Source: Pseudomonas sp. MM223 (GTDB lineage: Bacteria > Pseudomonadota > Gammaproteobacteria > Pseudomonadales > Pseudomonadaceae). Taken from it: 64,000 bases of DNA. Both the position numbers and the translations under genes were made by a program. Positions within the stretch are counted from its first letter, which is position 1. The number at the start of each line of letters is the position of its first letter. The DNA lies in contig OX352322.1 in assembly GCA_947090765.1 (NCBI GenBank), positions 6,379,001 to 6,443,000 of the forward strand. Reading direction: 5' to 3'. The notes under the pieces are model-generated. The model was not told the DNA's origin. It saw nothing but the letters and a program-made list of their open reading frames with translations, and did no database searches. Positions 36,796-48,077 of this stretch are shown here, in pieces.

Positions 36796-38226
36796 ATGAA
36801 CGCGCCCAGTGCCCCGACCCCTGTGCAATCTGACCTCGACCTCGCGGTGATGTTCGCTGCCCAGCGCCAGGCCTTTGCCGGCCACCCCCTGCCACCGGCT
36901 GCCCAGCGCCTGCAATGGCTGAAAAGCCTGCGCGAAGCGTTGCTGGCCAACCAGGCTGAGTTGATCGAGGCCATCAGCGAAGACTTTGCCGGGCGTAGCG
37001 CCGACGAGACCCTGCTGGCCGAACTGCTGCCCTCGATACAGGGCCTGCGCCACGCCGAAAGGCACCTGCACCGCTGGATGCGCGCCAGCCGGCGACGGGT
37101 GGGCCTGGCCTTCCAGCCGGCCAGTGCACAGGTGCGTTATCAACCGCTGGGGGTGGTCGGCATCATCGTGCCGTGGAACTACCCGCTGTTCCTCGCCATC
37201 GGCCCGCTGACCTGCGCCCTGGCCGCTGGCAACCGGGTCATGCTCAAGCTCAGCGAAGCCACGCCTGCCAGTGGCCGTGTACTGAAGCAATTGCTGGAAC
37301 GGGTATTCCCTGCCGACCTGGTCAGCGTGGTGCTTGGCGAAGTCGAGGTGGGCCAGGCTTTCGCCCGCTTGCCCTTCGACCATCTGCTGTTCACCGGAGC
37401 CACCAGCGTAGGCCGGCAGGTCATGCTGGCTGCCGCACAGAACCTGACCCCGGTCACCCTGGAGCTGGGCGGCAAATCACCGGCCATCGTGTCAGCCGAC
37501 GTGCCCCTGGATACCGCGGCAGAGCGCATTGCCTTTGGCAAAACCCTGAACGCTGGCCAGACCTGCGTCGCCCCCGACTACGTGCTGGTGCCGCGTGATC
37601 GGCTGGAGGCCTTCAGCGACGCCTACCAGCGCGCCGTCCGCCGCCTGTACCCGCGCATTGCCGACAACCCCGACTACACCGCCATCATCAATCCGCGCCA
37701 GCTACAGCGTTTGCAGCACCTGCTGGACGATGCCCGGGAAAAAGGCGCGCAGGTGCTTGACCTGTACCCTGGCGAAACCCGCCAGGGCCGGCGCCTGCCA
37801 CCGCACCTGCTGCTGGACGTGAACGACAGCATGCAGGTGATGCAGGACGAAATCTTCGGCCCGCTGCTGCCGTTGGTGCCCTATGACAGCCTCGATCAGG
37901 CGCTGGCCTACATCAACCAACGCCCACGCCCTCTGGCGCTGTACTACTTCGGTTATGACCGGGCCAGCCAGGAGCATGTGCTGCGCCATACCCACTCCGG
38001 CGGGGTATGCCTGAACGACACCCTGCTGCATGTAGCCCAGGACGACCTGCCCTTCGGCGGCATCGGCCCTTCGGGCATGGGCCACTACCATGGCCACGAC
38101 GGCTTCCTGACCTTCAGCAAGGCCAAGGCCGTACTCGCCAAGCAACGCTTCAACGCCGCACGGCTGATCTACCCGCCTTATGGCAAAGCCCTGCAGCGCT
38201 TGGTCTACAAGCTGTTTATCCGCTGA
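36796..38226 (+). CDS. calB: Coniferyl-aldehyde-dehydrogenase-like NAD(P) aldehyde dehydrogenase
   Basis: Class 3-type aldehyde dehydrogenase of 476 residues. The NAD region is GIIVPWNYPLFLAIGPL, the general base Glu is in LELGGKSPAIV and the nucleophile Cys in NAGQTCVAPDYV. It resembles the P. putida enzymes named coniferyl aldehyde dehydrogenase, but the real substrate cannot be read from sequence and may be a medium-chain or aromatic aldehyde. The next two genes (Tat lipoprotein, GMC oxidoreductase) follow closely, suggesting an alcohol-to-acid route. Confidence 0.88.
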   Translation: MNAPSAPTPVQSDLDLAVMFAAQRQAFAGHPLPPAAQRLQWLKSLREALLANQAELIEAISEDFAGRSADETLLAELLPSIQGLRHAERHLHRWMRASRRRVGLAFQPASAQVRYQPLGVVGIIVPWNYPLFLAIGPLTCALAAGNRVMLKLSEATPASGRVLKQLLERVFPADLVSVVLGEVEVGQAFARLPFDHLLFTGATSVGRQVMLAAAQNLTPVTLELGGKSPAIVSADVPLDTAAERIAFGKTLNAGQTCVAPDYVLVPRDRLEAFSDAYQRAVRRLYPRIADNPDYTAIINPRQLQRLQHLLDDAREKGAQVLDLYPGETRQGRRLPPHLLLDVNDSMQVMQDEIFGPLLPLVPYDSLDQALAYINQRPRPLALYYFGYDRASQEHVLRHTHSGGVCLNDTLLHVAQDDLPFGGIGPSGMGHYHGHDGFLTFSKAKAVLAKQRFNAARLIYPPYGKALQRLVYKLFIR

Positions 38227-38236
38227 GCGCCGGCCT

Positions 38237-38722
38237 ATGCACCGCCGCGACCTGCTGCGTTTCAGCCTTGGCGCCAGCGCCTTTCTGGCGGGCGCCAGCC
38301 TGGTGGGCTGCAGCGCACAAACAGCTGCGACCGGCTATCAGGCACTGCGCGACGACGACCTGCCGCTGCTGCGTGCGCTGATACCGGTGGTGCTGGCCGG
38401 CACGCAGGCCGGCGAGGCCCTGGTACTGCGCAGCCTCGATCAAAAGCTGGCGGCGTTATCGCCAGAAATGCTCAAACTCACCCGGCAACTGTTCGACGTA
38501 CTCAGCCTGCCATTTACCCGCGGCCCCCTCACTGGTGTCTGGGGCGCCTGGGCACAGGCCAGCCCTGCGCAAGTCACGGCCTTCCTGCAGCGTTGGCAGG
38601 GCAGTTCGCTGAACCTGCTGCGCATGGGCCACGCCTCGTTGCTGCAATTGCTGCAAATGGCCTGGTACGAACGCCCGGAGTCCTGGGCCGCCTGCGGCTA
38701 CCCAGGGCCGCCAACAATCTGA
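38237..38722 (+). CDS. Twin-arginine lipoprotein, small subunit-like partner of the GMC oxidoreductase
   Basis: Protein of 161 residues starting MHRRDLLRFSLGASAFLAG. It has a Tat-type RR motif and a lipobox LVGC, so it is probably exported folded and lipid-anchored. The remainder is helical, without cofactor motifs. Its place before a GMC oxidoreductase resembles the small subunits of gluconate or sorbitol dehydrogenases. Function inferred from context. It starts ten bases after the aldehyde dehydrogenase stop. Confidence 0.78.
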   Translation: MHRRDLLRFSLGASAFLAGASLVGCSAQTAATGYQALRDDDLPLLRALIPVVLAGTQAGEALVLRSLDQKLAALSPEMLKLTRQLFDVLSLPFTRGPLTGVWGAWAQASPAQVTAFLQRWQGSSLNLLRMGHASLLQLLQMAWYERPESWAACGYPGPPTI

Positions 38723-38742
38723 AAACAACAAGAGCATCGCCA

Positions 38743-40341
38743 ATGCCTGTGCCCGACCCGTTTCGCCAAGGCCTCGAACGCGGCTGGATCACCCATGACG
38801 CTTCGCGCCTGGCCCATGACCTTGCCCTGGAGGCCGACGTTGCCGTGATCGGCAGCGGTGCCGGCGGTGCCACCAGCGCGCAGATGCTTAGCGCCGCCGG
38901 CTTCAAGGTGCTGCTGATCGAAGAAGGCCCGCTCAAGACCAGCAGCGATTTCCACCTGCTGGAAAGTGAAGCCTACGCCAGCCTGTATCAGGAGGGTTTG
39001 GGGCGCATGAGCAAGGATGGCGCCATCACCATCCTGCAGGGCCGCGCCGTGGGCGGCACCACGCTGGTGAACTGGACCTCGAGCTTTCGCACCCCTCCCC
39101 AGACCCTGGCGCACTGGGCTTCGGCCCACGGCGTGACCGGCCTGGGCGAAGATGCGCTACGCCCTTGGTTCGAACGCATGGAGCAGGAACTGGGCATCAC
39201 CCCCTGGGTCCTGCCCCCGAATGCCAACAACGACGTGCTACGCCGGGGCTGTGAGCAGCTGGGCTACCGCTGGGCGGTGATCCCACGCAACGTGCGCGGC
39301 TGCTGGAACCTGGGCTACTGCGGCATGGGCTGCCCGGTGAATGCCAAGCAATCGATGCTGGTGACCCGCATTCCCGCCACCCTGGAGCAAGGCGGCGAAC
39401 TGCTGTACCTGGCCCGGGCCGAGCGCTTTACGCACAACGGCGAGCGCATCCAGGGCCTGACATGCCAGGCCCTGGACGCCCAAGGCATACAGCCCACCGG
39501 CCGGCAGGTCAGCGTACGCGCACGCCATTACCTGCTGGCTGGCGGTGGCATCAACAGCCCGGCCCTGCTGTTGCGCTCTGCCGCGCCCGACCCGCATGGC
39601 CGCCTGGGCAAACGCACGTTCCTGCACCTGGTCAATTTCAGCGCAGCGCAGTTCAAAGACCGTATCGACCCCTACTACGGGGCCCCGCAGTCCATCTACA
39701 GCGACCACTTCCAGTGGCAAGGCGGCACAGATGGCCCCGTCGGCTACAAACTGGAAGTGCCACCGCTGCACCCGGCGCTGGCCAGCACCCTGCTGGGCGG
39801 GCACGGCCACGAAAATGCCCGGCGCATGGCCGAGCTGCCGCACACCCATGTGATGCTGGCGCTGCTGCGCGACGGCTTTCACCCCGAGAGCCAGGGTGGG
39901 GCCGTGGAGCTGCGTGGCGACGGTTCACCGGTGCTCGATTACCCGGTCACCGACTACCTGCGCGACGGCTTGCGTCGCGCCTACCACAGCATGGCGCAGA
40001 TCCAGTTCGCGGCCGGGGCCACGCAGGTTACCCCCGTGCACAGCGATGCCAGCGCCGCTTCCAGCCTGAAACAGGCCCTGGGCATGATCGACGCCTTGCG
40101 CCTGGAGCCCTTCAGGACGCGCCTGGGCAGTGCCCACGTGATGGGTGGCTGTGCGTTGGGCGAAGACCCGCGCCAGGCCGTGTGCGACAGCCTGGGCCGC
40201 CATCACCAGCTGGAAAACCTGTCGGTCCACGACGGCTCGCTGTTCCCCACCAGCATCGGCGCCAACCCGCAACTGTCGGTGTATGCCATCAGCGCCAGGC
40301 TCACCGAAGCCCTGATTGGCCGCCTGGCACACAGCGCATGA
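38743..40341 (+). CDS. GMC-family FAD oxidoreductase
   Basis: Flavoenzyme of 532 residues starting MPVPDPFRQGLERGW. The FAD site is VIGSGAGGATSAQMLSAAG, followed by GRAVGGTTLVNWTSS. A cysteine-rich loop CWNLGYCGMGC is typical of membrane-associated GMC dehydrogenases. The C-terminal motif is TSIGANPQLSVYAIS. The likely role is alcohol oxidation, with electrons passed to a membrane acceptor via the neighbouring Tat protein. It has no signal peptide of its own and may be exported with its partner. Confidence 0.88.
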   Translation: MPVPDPFRQGLERGWITHDASRLAHDLALEADVAVIGSGAGGATSAQMLSAAGFKVLLIEEGPLKTSSDFHLLESEAYASLYQEGLGRMSKDGAITILQGRAVGGTTLVNWTSSFRTPPQTLAHWASAHGVTGLGEDALRPWFERMEQELGITPWVLPPNANNDVLRRGCEQLGYRWAVIPRNVRGCWNLGYCGMGCPVNAKQSMLVTRIPATLEQGGELLYLARAERFTHNGERIQGLTCQALDAQGIQPTGRQVSVRARHYLLAGGGINSPALLLRSAAPDPHGRLGKRTFLHLVNFSAAQFKDRIDPYYGAPQSIYSDHFQWQGGTDGPVGYKLEVPPLHPALASTLLGGHGHENARRMAELPHTHVMLALLRDGFHPESQGGAVELRGDGSPVLDYPVTDYLRDGLRRAYHSMAQIQFAAGATQVTPVHSDASAASSLKQALGMIDALRLEPFRTRLGSAHVMGGCALGEDPRQAVCDSLGRHHQLENLSVHDGSLFPTSIGANPQLSVYAISARLTEALIGRLAHSA

Positions 40342-40932
<591 letters not shown>

Positions 40933-41022
40933 GCCCGATCGCCTGATTATCGCGCCCGCGTGCACTGCGGGCGCGAATGCGGCACAATTGTGCCCACTGC
41001 GTTGAACATGCCCGGGCGGTGA

Positions 41023-41292
<270 letters not shown>

Positions 41293-41323
41293 GCCCCCTC
41301 AACCCTGCCCCTGCGCGGACTTT

Positions 41324-41438
41324 GTGGGAGCGGCCTTGCGTCGCGATGGGCCGCACAGCGGCCCCGGCAATTTGTGCTGCGAAGCTGAAATCCTGGGGCC
41401 GCTTCGCGCCCCATCGCGACGCAAGGCCGCTCCCACAG
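41324..41438. repeat. REP pair, family A (inverted)
   Basis: Inverted family A units (GTGGGAGCGGCCTTGCGTCG and complement) between the convergent ferredoxin and mutM genes. Confidence 0.88.
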
Positions 41439-41462
41439 GGGCCAGCGAAACACCTCAGCCCT

Positions 41463-42275
41463 TCAGCGCTGGCAGCGTGGGCAGAACACGCTCGCCCTTT
41501 GCCCCAGCTTCACTTCGCGCAACGCCGTGCCGCACACCTTGCACGGCTGCCCGCCTCGCCCGTAAACAAACAATTCCTGCTGGAAGTACCCCGGCTGCCC
41601 ATCTCCCCCGATGAAGTCACGCAAGGTGGTCCCCCCCCGCTCGATCGCCGCCGCCAGCACCCGTTTGATCTCGATCGCCAGCTTCAGGTAGCGCGCCCGG
41701 GAAATCCCGCCCGCCTCCCGACGTGGGTCGATGCCTGCGGCAAACAGCGCCTCAGTGGCGTAGATGTTGCCCACCCCCACCACCACCGCGTTGTCCATGA
41801 TGAACGGCTTGACCGCCATCGACCGCCCGCGGGACAGCTGGAACAGGCGCTCACCGTCGAACAGGTCGGTCAACGGCTCTGGCCCAAGGCGCAGCAGTAG
41901 CTCGTGGTTCAGCGGGTCCAGGCTCCACAGCATGGCACCAAAGCGGCGCGGGTCGGTGTAGCGCAGCATCAGCCCCGACTCCAGCTCGATGTCCACGTGC
42001 TCATGCTTGGCCGCCGGCAAGCCAAGCTCGACCAGCCGCAGGTTGCCCGACATGCCCAGGTGGCTGATCAGCGTACCGACCTCGGCGTTGATCAACAGGT
42101 ACTTGGCGCGTCGCTCGACACTGACAATACGCTGCCCAGACAGGCGCACGTCCAGGTCTTCCGGGATTGGCCAGCGCAAGCGCCGGTCACGCACCACCAC
42201 GCGGCTGACGCGCTGGCCTTCCAGATGGGGCGCAATACCGCGCCGGGTAGTTTCTACTTCGGGTAATTCCGGCAT
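41463..42275 (-). CDS. mutM: Formamidopyrimidine-DNA glycosylase
   Basis: Base-excision repair glycosylase/AP lyase for 8-oxoguanine; 270 residues. The N-terminal catalytic Pro is in PELPEVET. H2TH region residues GPEPL and [12 protein letters not shown] are present. The C-terminal zinc finger is CKVCG...CPRCQR. The HDOD gene lies just upstream on the same strand, three bases away, so the two are co-transcribed. Confidence 0.97.
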   Translation of the reverse strand: MPELPEVETTRRGIAPHLEGQRVSRVVVRDRRLRWPIPEDLDVRLSGQRIVSVERRAKYLLINAEVGTLISHLGMSGNLRLVELGLPAAKHEHVDIELESGLMLRYTDPRRFGAMLWSLDPLNHELLLRLGPEPLTDLFDGERLFQLSRGRSMAVKPFIMDNAVVVGVGNIYATEALFAAGIDPRREAGGISRARYLKLAIEIKRVLAAAIERGGTTLRDFIGGDGQPGYFQQELFVYGRGGQPCKVCGTALREVKLGQRASVFCPRCQR

Positions 42276-42278
42276 GTG

Positions 42279-43151
42279 TCAGTGCCCGCCCAGCTCGCGA
42301 ATGTTCTGCTTGAGGTTTTCGAAATCGTATTCCGACAAACCAATGTAATCGAGCACCAGCGGGCCGACCACGTTCCATTCGTGGTCCACCGCCTGGTTGC
42401 CTAGCACCCGGTAGGACGCGCAAATGTGCTCGGCCATCTTCAGCACCGCCAGCAGGTTTTTCAGCTGGCTCTGGGTATTGCGCGAACTCTCGTCGCGGAA
42501 CACCGCCAGGGCGTTGTGGTGGTTGGCGATAGCCGCCGTGAGGTGCTCGGGCAAACGCCAGGACTTGGCAGTGAAGTAGCCGACAACTGAGTGGTTGGTG
42601 TTGAACGTGTGGTTTTCGGTATCCACCACGCGGGTTGCTTCGCCGGCCTTGGCGTAGGCGTCCTCCAGCACATCCATGTAGTTGGGGAAGCGCTTGAGCA
42701 TCAGCGGCACGCCACAGTCATGGAACAGGCCGAGGGTGTAGGCCTCGTCCGCCGCCTCGATACCGGTGCGTTTGGCAAGGGTCAGGCAGGTGTTCGCCAC
42801 GTCCTGGGCGGTATCCCAGAAGCGGTTGAGGGTGACGATAGTCTCGTCGCTCATCTCGCCCTTGATCGATTGGGCATTGATCAGGTTGATGATCGAACGG
42901 CTGCCCAGCAGGTTCACTGCGCGCTGGATCGAGCCGATCTTGTTGGACAGCCCGAAGTGCGGCGAATTGACCAGCTTGAGCAAGGCGCCCGAGAGGCCCG
43001 GGTCCTGGGAAATCAGCTTGGCGATGGTTTCCAGGTCCGGGTCAGGCATGTACTGCTCGAACTGCAGGTCGACCATGATCTGCGGTTGCGGCGGAATGGT
43101 AATGCCTTGCAAGGCTTGCTGGATCTGTTCGGCGCTGAGTTCTTGGGACAT
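42279..43151 (-). CDS. HDOD-domain protein
   Basis: Protein of 290 residues starting MSQELSAEQIQQAL. The HDOD domain runs from about residue 15 to 215, with LLKLVNSPHFGLSNKIGSIQRAVNLLG (in part) and LFHDCGVPLML. HDOD proteins lack a complete HD metal site and act in signalling. The open frame continues upstream to 43307, but that part has no homology and overlaps the rlmI promoter region. It is divergent from rlmI. Confidence 0.9.
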   Translation of the reverse strand: MSQELSAEQIQQALQGITIPPQPQIMVDLQFEQYMPDPDLETIAKLISQDPGLSGALLKLVNSPHFGLSNKIGSIQRAVNLLGSRSIINLINAQSIKGEMSDETIVTLNRFWDTAQDVANTCLTLAKRTGIEAADEAYTLGLFHDCGVPLMLKRFPNYMDVLEDAYAKAGEATRVVDTENHTFNTNHSVVGYFTAKSWRLPEHLTAAIANHHNALAVFRDESSRNTQSQLKNLLAVLKMAEHICASYRVLGNQAVDHEWNVVGPLVLDYIGLSEYDFENLKQNIRELGGH

Positions 43152-43275
43152 GCGTGCACACTCGTTTAGGACGGGGGATTCTAACCCAGTTGGGCGCGCA
43201 AGCGGTTTGTCGTGCCCCGAACCGAAGTGCAGGCCAACAAGGTATACTCCCGCTCTTTTTTCCCGGAGCGACGTC

Positions 43276-44472
43276 ATGTCCCTGCCCAGCCTTCGCCTCA
43301 AAGCCAATGCCGACCGCCGCCTGCGCGCCGGCCACCTGTGGGTCTACAGCAACGAAGTCGACGTTACCGCGACCCCGCTGCAAGGCTTCCAGGCAGGCCA
43401 GCAGGCCGTTCTCGAGGCGGCCAACGGCAAGCCGCTGGGCATCGTCGCACTCAGCCCGAACAACCTGATCTGCGCCCGCCTGCTGTCGCGTGACATCAAG
43501 CTGCCGCTGGACAAGTCGCTGCTGGTACACCGCCTGAACGTGGCCCTGTCGCTACGCGAGCGCCTGTTCGACAAGCCGTGCTACCGCCTGGTCTATGGCG
43601 ATTCCGACCTGCTGCCGGGCCTGGTGGTCGACCGTTTCTTCGACATCCTCGTGGTGCAGCTGGCCTCGGCCACCATGGAAGCGCACAAGGACGACGTGAT
43701 CGCCGCCTTGGTGCAGGTGCTCAAGCCCAGCGGCATCCTGTTCAAGAACGACTCCGCCGCGCGTGACGCCGAAGGCCTGCAACGCTATGTCGAAACGGTC
43801 TACGGCGAAGTGCCGGACTGGGTACCGCTGGAAGAGAACGGCGTCAAGTTCGAAGCCCCGGTGCGTGAAGGCCAGAAGACCGGCTGGTTCTACGACCACC
43901 GCATGAACCGCGCGCGCCTGGCGCCGTACGTGAAGGGCAAGCGCGTGCTCGACCTGTTCAGCTACATCGGTGGCTGGGGCGTGCAGGCCGGCGCGTTCGG
44001 CGCCAGCGAAGTGTTCTGCGTCGATGCCTCAGGCTTTGCCCTGGATGGCGTGGAGCGTAACGCAGCACTGAACGGCATCAGCGAGAAGCTGACCTGCATC
44101 GAGGGCGACGTGTTCGAAGCCCTGCGCGAGCTGAAGGCTGCCGAAGAACGTTTCGACGTGATCATTGCCGACCCACCCGCCTTCATCAAGCGCAAGAAAG
44201 ACCTGAAAAACGGCGAAGCGGCCTACCGCCGCCTGAATGAGCAGGCCATGCGCATGCTGAACAAGGACGGTATCCTGGTCAGCGCCTCGTGCTCGATGCA
44301 CCTGCCCGAGGACGACCTTAACAACATCCTGCTGACCAGCGCCCGCCACCTGGACCGCAACATGCAGCTGCTTGAGCGCGGCGGCCAAGGGCCGGATCAC
44401 CCGGTGCACCCGGCCATCCCTGAAACCCGCTACATCAAGAGCATCACCTGCCGCTTGCTGCCAAATAGCTGA
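43276..44472 (+). CDS. rlmI: 23S rRNA m5C1962 methyltransferase
   Basis: Protein of 398 residues starting MSLPSLRLKANADRRL after CCCGGAGCGACGTC. It has an N-terminal PUA domain, an EEHEE-type linker, and a Rossmann methyltransferase domain with VLDLFSYIGGWGVQAGAFGA, DADPPAF-type IIADPPAFIKRKKD, and the late SASCSMHL with the Cys used by m5C methyltransferases. Ended by the hairpin at 44483. Confidence 0.95.
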   Translation: MSLPSLRLKANADRRLRAGHLWVYSNEVDVTATPLQGFQAGQQAVLEAANGKPLGIVALSPNNLICARLLSRDIKLPLDKSLLVHRLNVALSLRERLFDKPCYRLVYGDSDLLPGLVVDRFFDILVVQLASATMEAHKDDVIAALVQVLKPSGILFKNDSAARDAEGLQRYVETVYGEVPDWVPLEENGVKFEAPVREGQKTGWFYDHRMNRARLAPYVKGKRVLDLFSYIGGWGVQAGAFGASEVFCVDASGFALDGVERNAALNGISEKLTCIEGDVFEALRELKAAEERFDVIIADPPAFIKRKKDLKNGEAAYRRLNEQAMRMLNKDGILVSASCSMHLPEDDLNNILLTSARHLDRNMQLLERGGQGPDHPVHPAIPETRYIKSITCRLLPNS

Positions 44473-44482
44473 AATCTGCTGC

Positions 44483-44505
44483 AAAGGGCCGCCCTGCGGC
44501 CCTTT
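44483..44505 (+). terminator. Hairpin after rlmI
   Basis: AAAGGGCCGC (44483-44492) pairs perfectly with GCGGCCCTTT (44496-44505) over a 3-base loop, ten bases after the rlmI stop. The T-tract is short. Confidence 0.7.
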
Positions 44506-44744
44506 CCTGCTGCAATCTCCCCGCCAACCATCCACATCTGCATTCCCTCACCGCGCCAGCGGTGTAGAATCGGCCTATTCATCGCCAGTCATCCCCGGCG
44601 GGTTTATGAGCTCTGGCCAAGCACGCGGCGATCCCGTGGTGTCTTCGGCCCCATCCGTGCCAGTGGCAACCGGCCTGCGGCACAAAAGGACAAGAGAAGC
44701 TCACTCCCCTTTACGTGACCTGATTAAGCCGCCAGGAGTGTTTC

Positions 44745-46586
44745 ATGCCTGATTATCGTTCCAAGACTTCCACCCAAGGCCGCAACATGGCCGGCGCCCG
44801 TGCCCTGTGGCGCGCAACCGGGATGAAGGACGAAGACTTCAAGAAACCGATCATCGCCATCGCCAACTCGTTCACCCAGTTTGTCCCGGGCCACGTGCAC
44901 CTGAAGGACCTGGGCCAGCTGGTCGCCCGCGAGATCGAACGCGCCGGTGGCGTGGCCAAGGAGTTCAACACCATCGCGGTCGATGACGGCATCGCCATGG
45001 GCCACGACGGCATGCTGTATTCGCTGCCAAGCCGCGAGATCATTGCCGACGCCGTGGAATACATGGTCAACGCCCACTGCGCCGACGCCATCGTGTGCAT
45101 CTCCAACTGCGACAAGATCACCCCCGGCATGCTGATGGCCGCCCTGCGCCTGAACATCCCGGTGATCTTCGTTTCCGGCGGCCCGATGGAAGCCGGCAAG
45201 ACCAAGCTGGCCAGCCACGGCCTGGACCTGGTCGACGCCATGGTCATCGCTGCCGACTCCTCGGCTTCCGACGAAAAGGTCGCCGAATACGAGCGCAGCG
45301 CCTGCCCGACCTGCGGTTCGTGCTCCGGCATGTTCACCGCCAACTCGATGAACTGCCTGACCGAAGCCCTGGGCCTGGCCCTGCCGGGCAACGGCTCGAC
45401 CCTGGCCACCCACGCCGACCGCGAGCAGCTGTTCCTCACCGCCGGCCGCACCATTGTCGAGCTGTGCAAGCGCTATTACGGCGAGAACGACGAGTCGGTA
45501 CTGCCGCGTAGCATCGCCAACTTCAAGGCGTTCGAAAACGCCATGATGCTCGACATCGCCATGGGCGGTTCGACCAACACCATCCTGCACCTGCTGGCCG
45601 CAGCCCAGGAAGGCGAAGTCGAATTCGACCTGCGTGACATCGACCGTCTGTCGCGTAAAGTGCCGCAGCTGTGCAAGGTGGCGCCGAACATCCAGAAGTA
45701 CCACATGGAAGACGTGCACCGCGCCGGCGGCATCTTCAGCATCCTCGGTTCGCTGGCCCGTGGCGGCCTGCTGCACACCGACCTGCCGACCGTGCACAGC
45801 CGCAGCATGGAAGAAGCCATCGCCAAGTGGGACATCACCCAGACCGATGACGAAGCCGTGCACACCTTCTTCAAGGCTGGCCCTGCCGGTATCCCGACCC
45901 AGACGGCGTTCAGCCAGTCGACCCGTTGGGAAACCCTGGATGACGACCGCGAAAACGGCTGCATCCGCAGCTTCGAGCACGCCTACTCGCAAGAAGGCGG
46001 CCTGGCTGTGCTGTACGGCAACATCGCCCTTGACGGCTGCGTGGTAAAAACCGCCGGTGTCGACGAATCGATCCACGTGTTCGAAGGCAACGCCAAGATC
46101 TTCGAGAGCCAGGACAGCGCCGTGCGCGGCATCCTCGCCGACGAAGTGAAGGCCGGCGATATCGTGATCATCCGTTACGAAGGCCCGAAAGGCGGCCCGG
46201 GCATGCAAGAAATGCTGTACCCGACCTCGTACCTGAAGTCCAAAGGCCTGGGCAAGGCTTGCGCCCTGCTCACCGATGGCCGCTTCTCGGGCGGCACCTC
46301 GGGCCTGTCGATTGGCCACGCCTCGCCGGAAGCGGCTGCTGGCGGCGCCATCGGCCTGGTGCGCGACGGCGACAAGGTATTGATCGACATCCCTAACCGT
46401 TCGATCAACCTGCTGGTCAGCGACGAAGAACTGGCCGAGCGCCGCATCGAGCAGGACAAGAAGGGCTGGAAACCGGTCGAAGCACGCCCACGCAAGGTAA
46501 CCACCGCGCTGAAGGCCTACGCCCTGCTGGCGACCAGTGCCGACAAAGGTGCTGTGCGTAACAAGGCGATGCTCGAAGGGCTGTAA
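44745..46586 (+). CDS. ilvD: Dihydroxy-acid dehydratase
   Basis: Fe-S dehydratase of valine, leucine and isoleucine synthesis; 613 residues. Cluster cysteines sit in [11 protein letters not shown] and [18 protein letters not shown], and NKA-type [17 protein letters not shown] lies near the C-terminus. CCAGGAGTGTTTC precedes the ATG. The 240-base leader contains a TAGAAT box near 44567 and a small overlapping reading frame. Confidence 0.98.
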   Translation: MPDYRSKTSTQGRNMAGARALWRATGMKDEDFKKPIIAIANSFTQFVPGHVHLKDLGQLVAREIERAGGVAKEFNTIAVDDGIAMGHDGMLYSLPSREIIADAVEYMVNAHCADAIVCISNCDKITPGMLMAALRLNIPVIFVSGGPMEAGKTKLASHGLDLVDAMVIAADSSASDEKVAEYERSACPTCGSCSGMFTANSMNCLTEALGLALPGNGSTLATHADREQLFLTAGRTIVELCKRYYGENDESVLPRSIANFKAFENAMMLDIAMGGSTNTILHLLAAAQEGEVEFDLRDIDRLSRKVPQLCKVAPNIQKYHMEDVHRAGGIFSILGSLARGGLLHTDLPTVHSRSMEEAIAKWDITQTDDEAVHTFFKAGPAGIPTQTAFSQSTRWETLDDDRENGCIRSFEHAYSQEGGLAVLYGNIALDGCVVKTAGVDESIHVFEGNAKIFESQDSAVRGILADEVKAGDIVIIRYEGPKGGPGMQEMLYPTSYLKSKGLGKACALLTDGRFSGGTSGLSIGHASPEAAAGGAIGLVRDGDKVLIDIPNRSINLLVSDEELAERRIEQDKKGWKPVEARPRKVTTALKAYALLATSADKGAVRNKAMLEGL

Positions 46587-46608
46587 GGCACTTTGGGTGT
46601 GAAAGAAG

Positions 46609-46635
46609 AACCGGCGCGCTGAGCGCCGGTTTTTT
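46609..46635 (+). terminator. Rho-independent terminator of ilvD
   Basis: AACCGGCGC pairs with GCGCCGGTT over a 5-base loop, followed by six T in total, about 22 bases after the ilvD stop. Confidence 0.9.
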
Positions 46636-46660
46636 ATGCCTGTGATTTATGTGCTGCCTG

Positions 46661-46763
46661 TACTGGCCCTATCGCCGGAAAGCCAGCTCCCACAGGGCCC
46701 CCACAGTTTTGAAGGCCTGTGTGTTTCCTGCGGGAGCTGGCTTGCCGGCGATAGGGCCAGTAC
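46661..46763. repeat. REP pair, family B (inverted)
   Basis: Inverted family B units (CTGGCCCTATCGCCGG and complement) between the convergent ilvD and phosphatase genes. Confidence 0.88.
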
Positions 46764-46777
46764 AAGCAACACAACAA

Positions 46778-47833
46778 CTACTGGATCTGCTCGGGCGTCA
46801 CGATCACCCAATTCTTGTCCGCCGTCACCGGCAGCCCTTCCTTGGCCTGCGCAGCCGCATTCTTTGCGATCATTCCGTTCAGCTGGTCCATGTACTTGGC
46901 CTTGCGGTTTATCCACAGGTGGATGCCACCTTTACCCACATCCACCCCATGAAACTGCATGTAGCCATCGCTGGTCGGCGTGTCGCCGCCCACCAGCACC
47001 GGTTTCTTCCACTCATCGATGTAGGTCAGGATCGCTGCCTGCTTGCCCGCCATCCAGGTAGCCGGGGTCCACAGGTACGGGGTCAGCTCCAGCCCTTCGT
47101 TGGCCTTGGCATCATAGTGGCCAGCACTGATCTGCTTGCGTGCCGTAGTCAATTGGCCATTGCTGCGGTCCTTTAGCAGCAGGCTCACGCCAATCACGTT
47201 CTGCGGCTTCACGTTGTAGCCGTACTTGGGGTCTGACGCGACCATGCGCACCAGCTCTTCGGAGGCCGCCGAAATCACGTACACCTCGATGCCATTCTCC
47301 ATCAGCTTGTTGTAAAGCTCGGCCTGGCCTTTGAAGACCTTGGGCGGCTGTACCTCGATGGTCTTGACCTGATCGCCTTCGTAATAAGTACTGGGGATCG
47401 GCTTGGTAGAAGCCATCAGTTCATCCACCTGCACCTTCAACTCCTTCAGGGTAAAGCCCGAGAACACCTGGGCCACCCACGGGTAGCAGACCATGTCGTC
47501 GACTTCGCATAACCGGTAGTAGTAGCTGAACAGGCTCTCCTTGTGCTCGGCAGTGTCCTTGAATGGCATCAGCTTCAGCGAAGGGTCGAGCTTGTCACGG
47601 CTCAGCAGGCCCTTGTTTTCCATGAACGGCAGCAAGGCTTCTTCCAGGTCATAGCGGTAACTGGTGTTGTCCATGTCAAACACCGCGTAGTTACCCTTGT
47701 TGGCATTGGCAGCGATCATGCTGTCGAGCTGCCTAGCGGCCTCGGCGGGCCAATGTTTGAGCTCGGTGGCGAAGGTTTCGATACTGAACAGCAGGGACAG
47801 GCCGATGGCGGCGGCTTTCACAGCGACTTTCAT
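46778..47833 (-). CDS. pchP: Phosphorylcholine phosphatase, periplasmic HAD family
   Basis: Releases choline from phosphorylcholine. The 351-residue precursor has a signal peptide ([15 protein letters not shown]). HAD motif I is [15 protein letters not shown], with the nucleophile Asp. The middle segment [20 protein letters not shown] and the late motif [14 protein letters not shown] match the P. aeruginosa enzyme PchP closely. It is divergent from tcyP, with 244 bases between. Choline/betaine induction is known for PchP in P. aeruginosa but not visible here. Confidence 0.92.
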   Translation of the reverse strand: MKVAVKAAAIGLSLLFSIETFATELKHWPAEAARQLDSMIAANANKGNYAVFDMDNTSYRYDLEEALLPFMENKGLLSRDKLDPSLKLMPFKDTAEHKESLFSYYYRLCEVDDMVCYPWVAQVFSGFTLKELKVQVDELMASTKPIPSTYYEGDQVKTIEVQPPKVFKGQAELYNKLMENGIEVYVISAASEELVRMVASDPKYGYNVKPQNVIGVSLLLKDRSNGQLTTARKQISAGHYDAKANEGLELTPYLWTPATWMAGKQAAILTYIDEWKKPVLVGGDTPTSDGYMQFHGVDVGKGGIHLWINRKAKYMDQLNGMIAKNAAAQAKEGLPVTADKNWVIVTPEQIQ

Positions 47834-48077
47834 GTACGAATCTCCTGAAATGACCCAGAAACGCTAGTGCAACAATCCCCACTGCCAACCTTCGATAACG
47901 ACCTCCATGCAGCCGCAAACGCCGCGTTCATTGCAATCCGCGACACTTCGTTATTCCATAAACGACTATGCAAATTCCATTTGGGTATAAATTCGTTTAT
48001 TTTCAGGCTGTTAGCATTTCCGTTCGCAATCGCTCACAGAGGCGATGCCACTTCTGCTTTTTTTTGCTGGAGCTTCA

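Noticed and set aside
44724..46319. 531-codon frame opposite ilvD
   Set aside because: Antisense shadow of ilvD.
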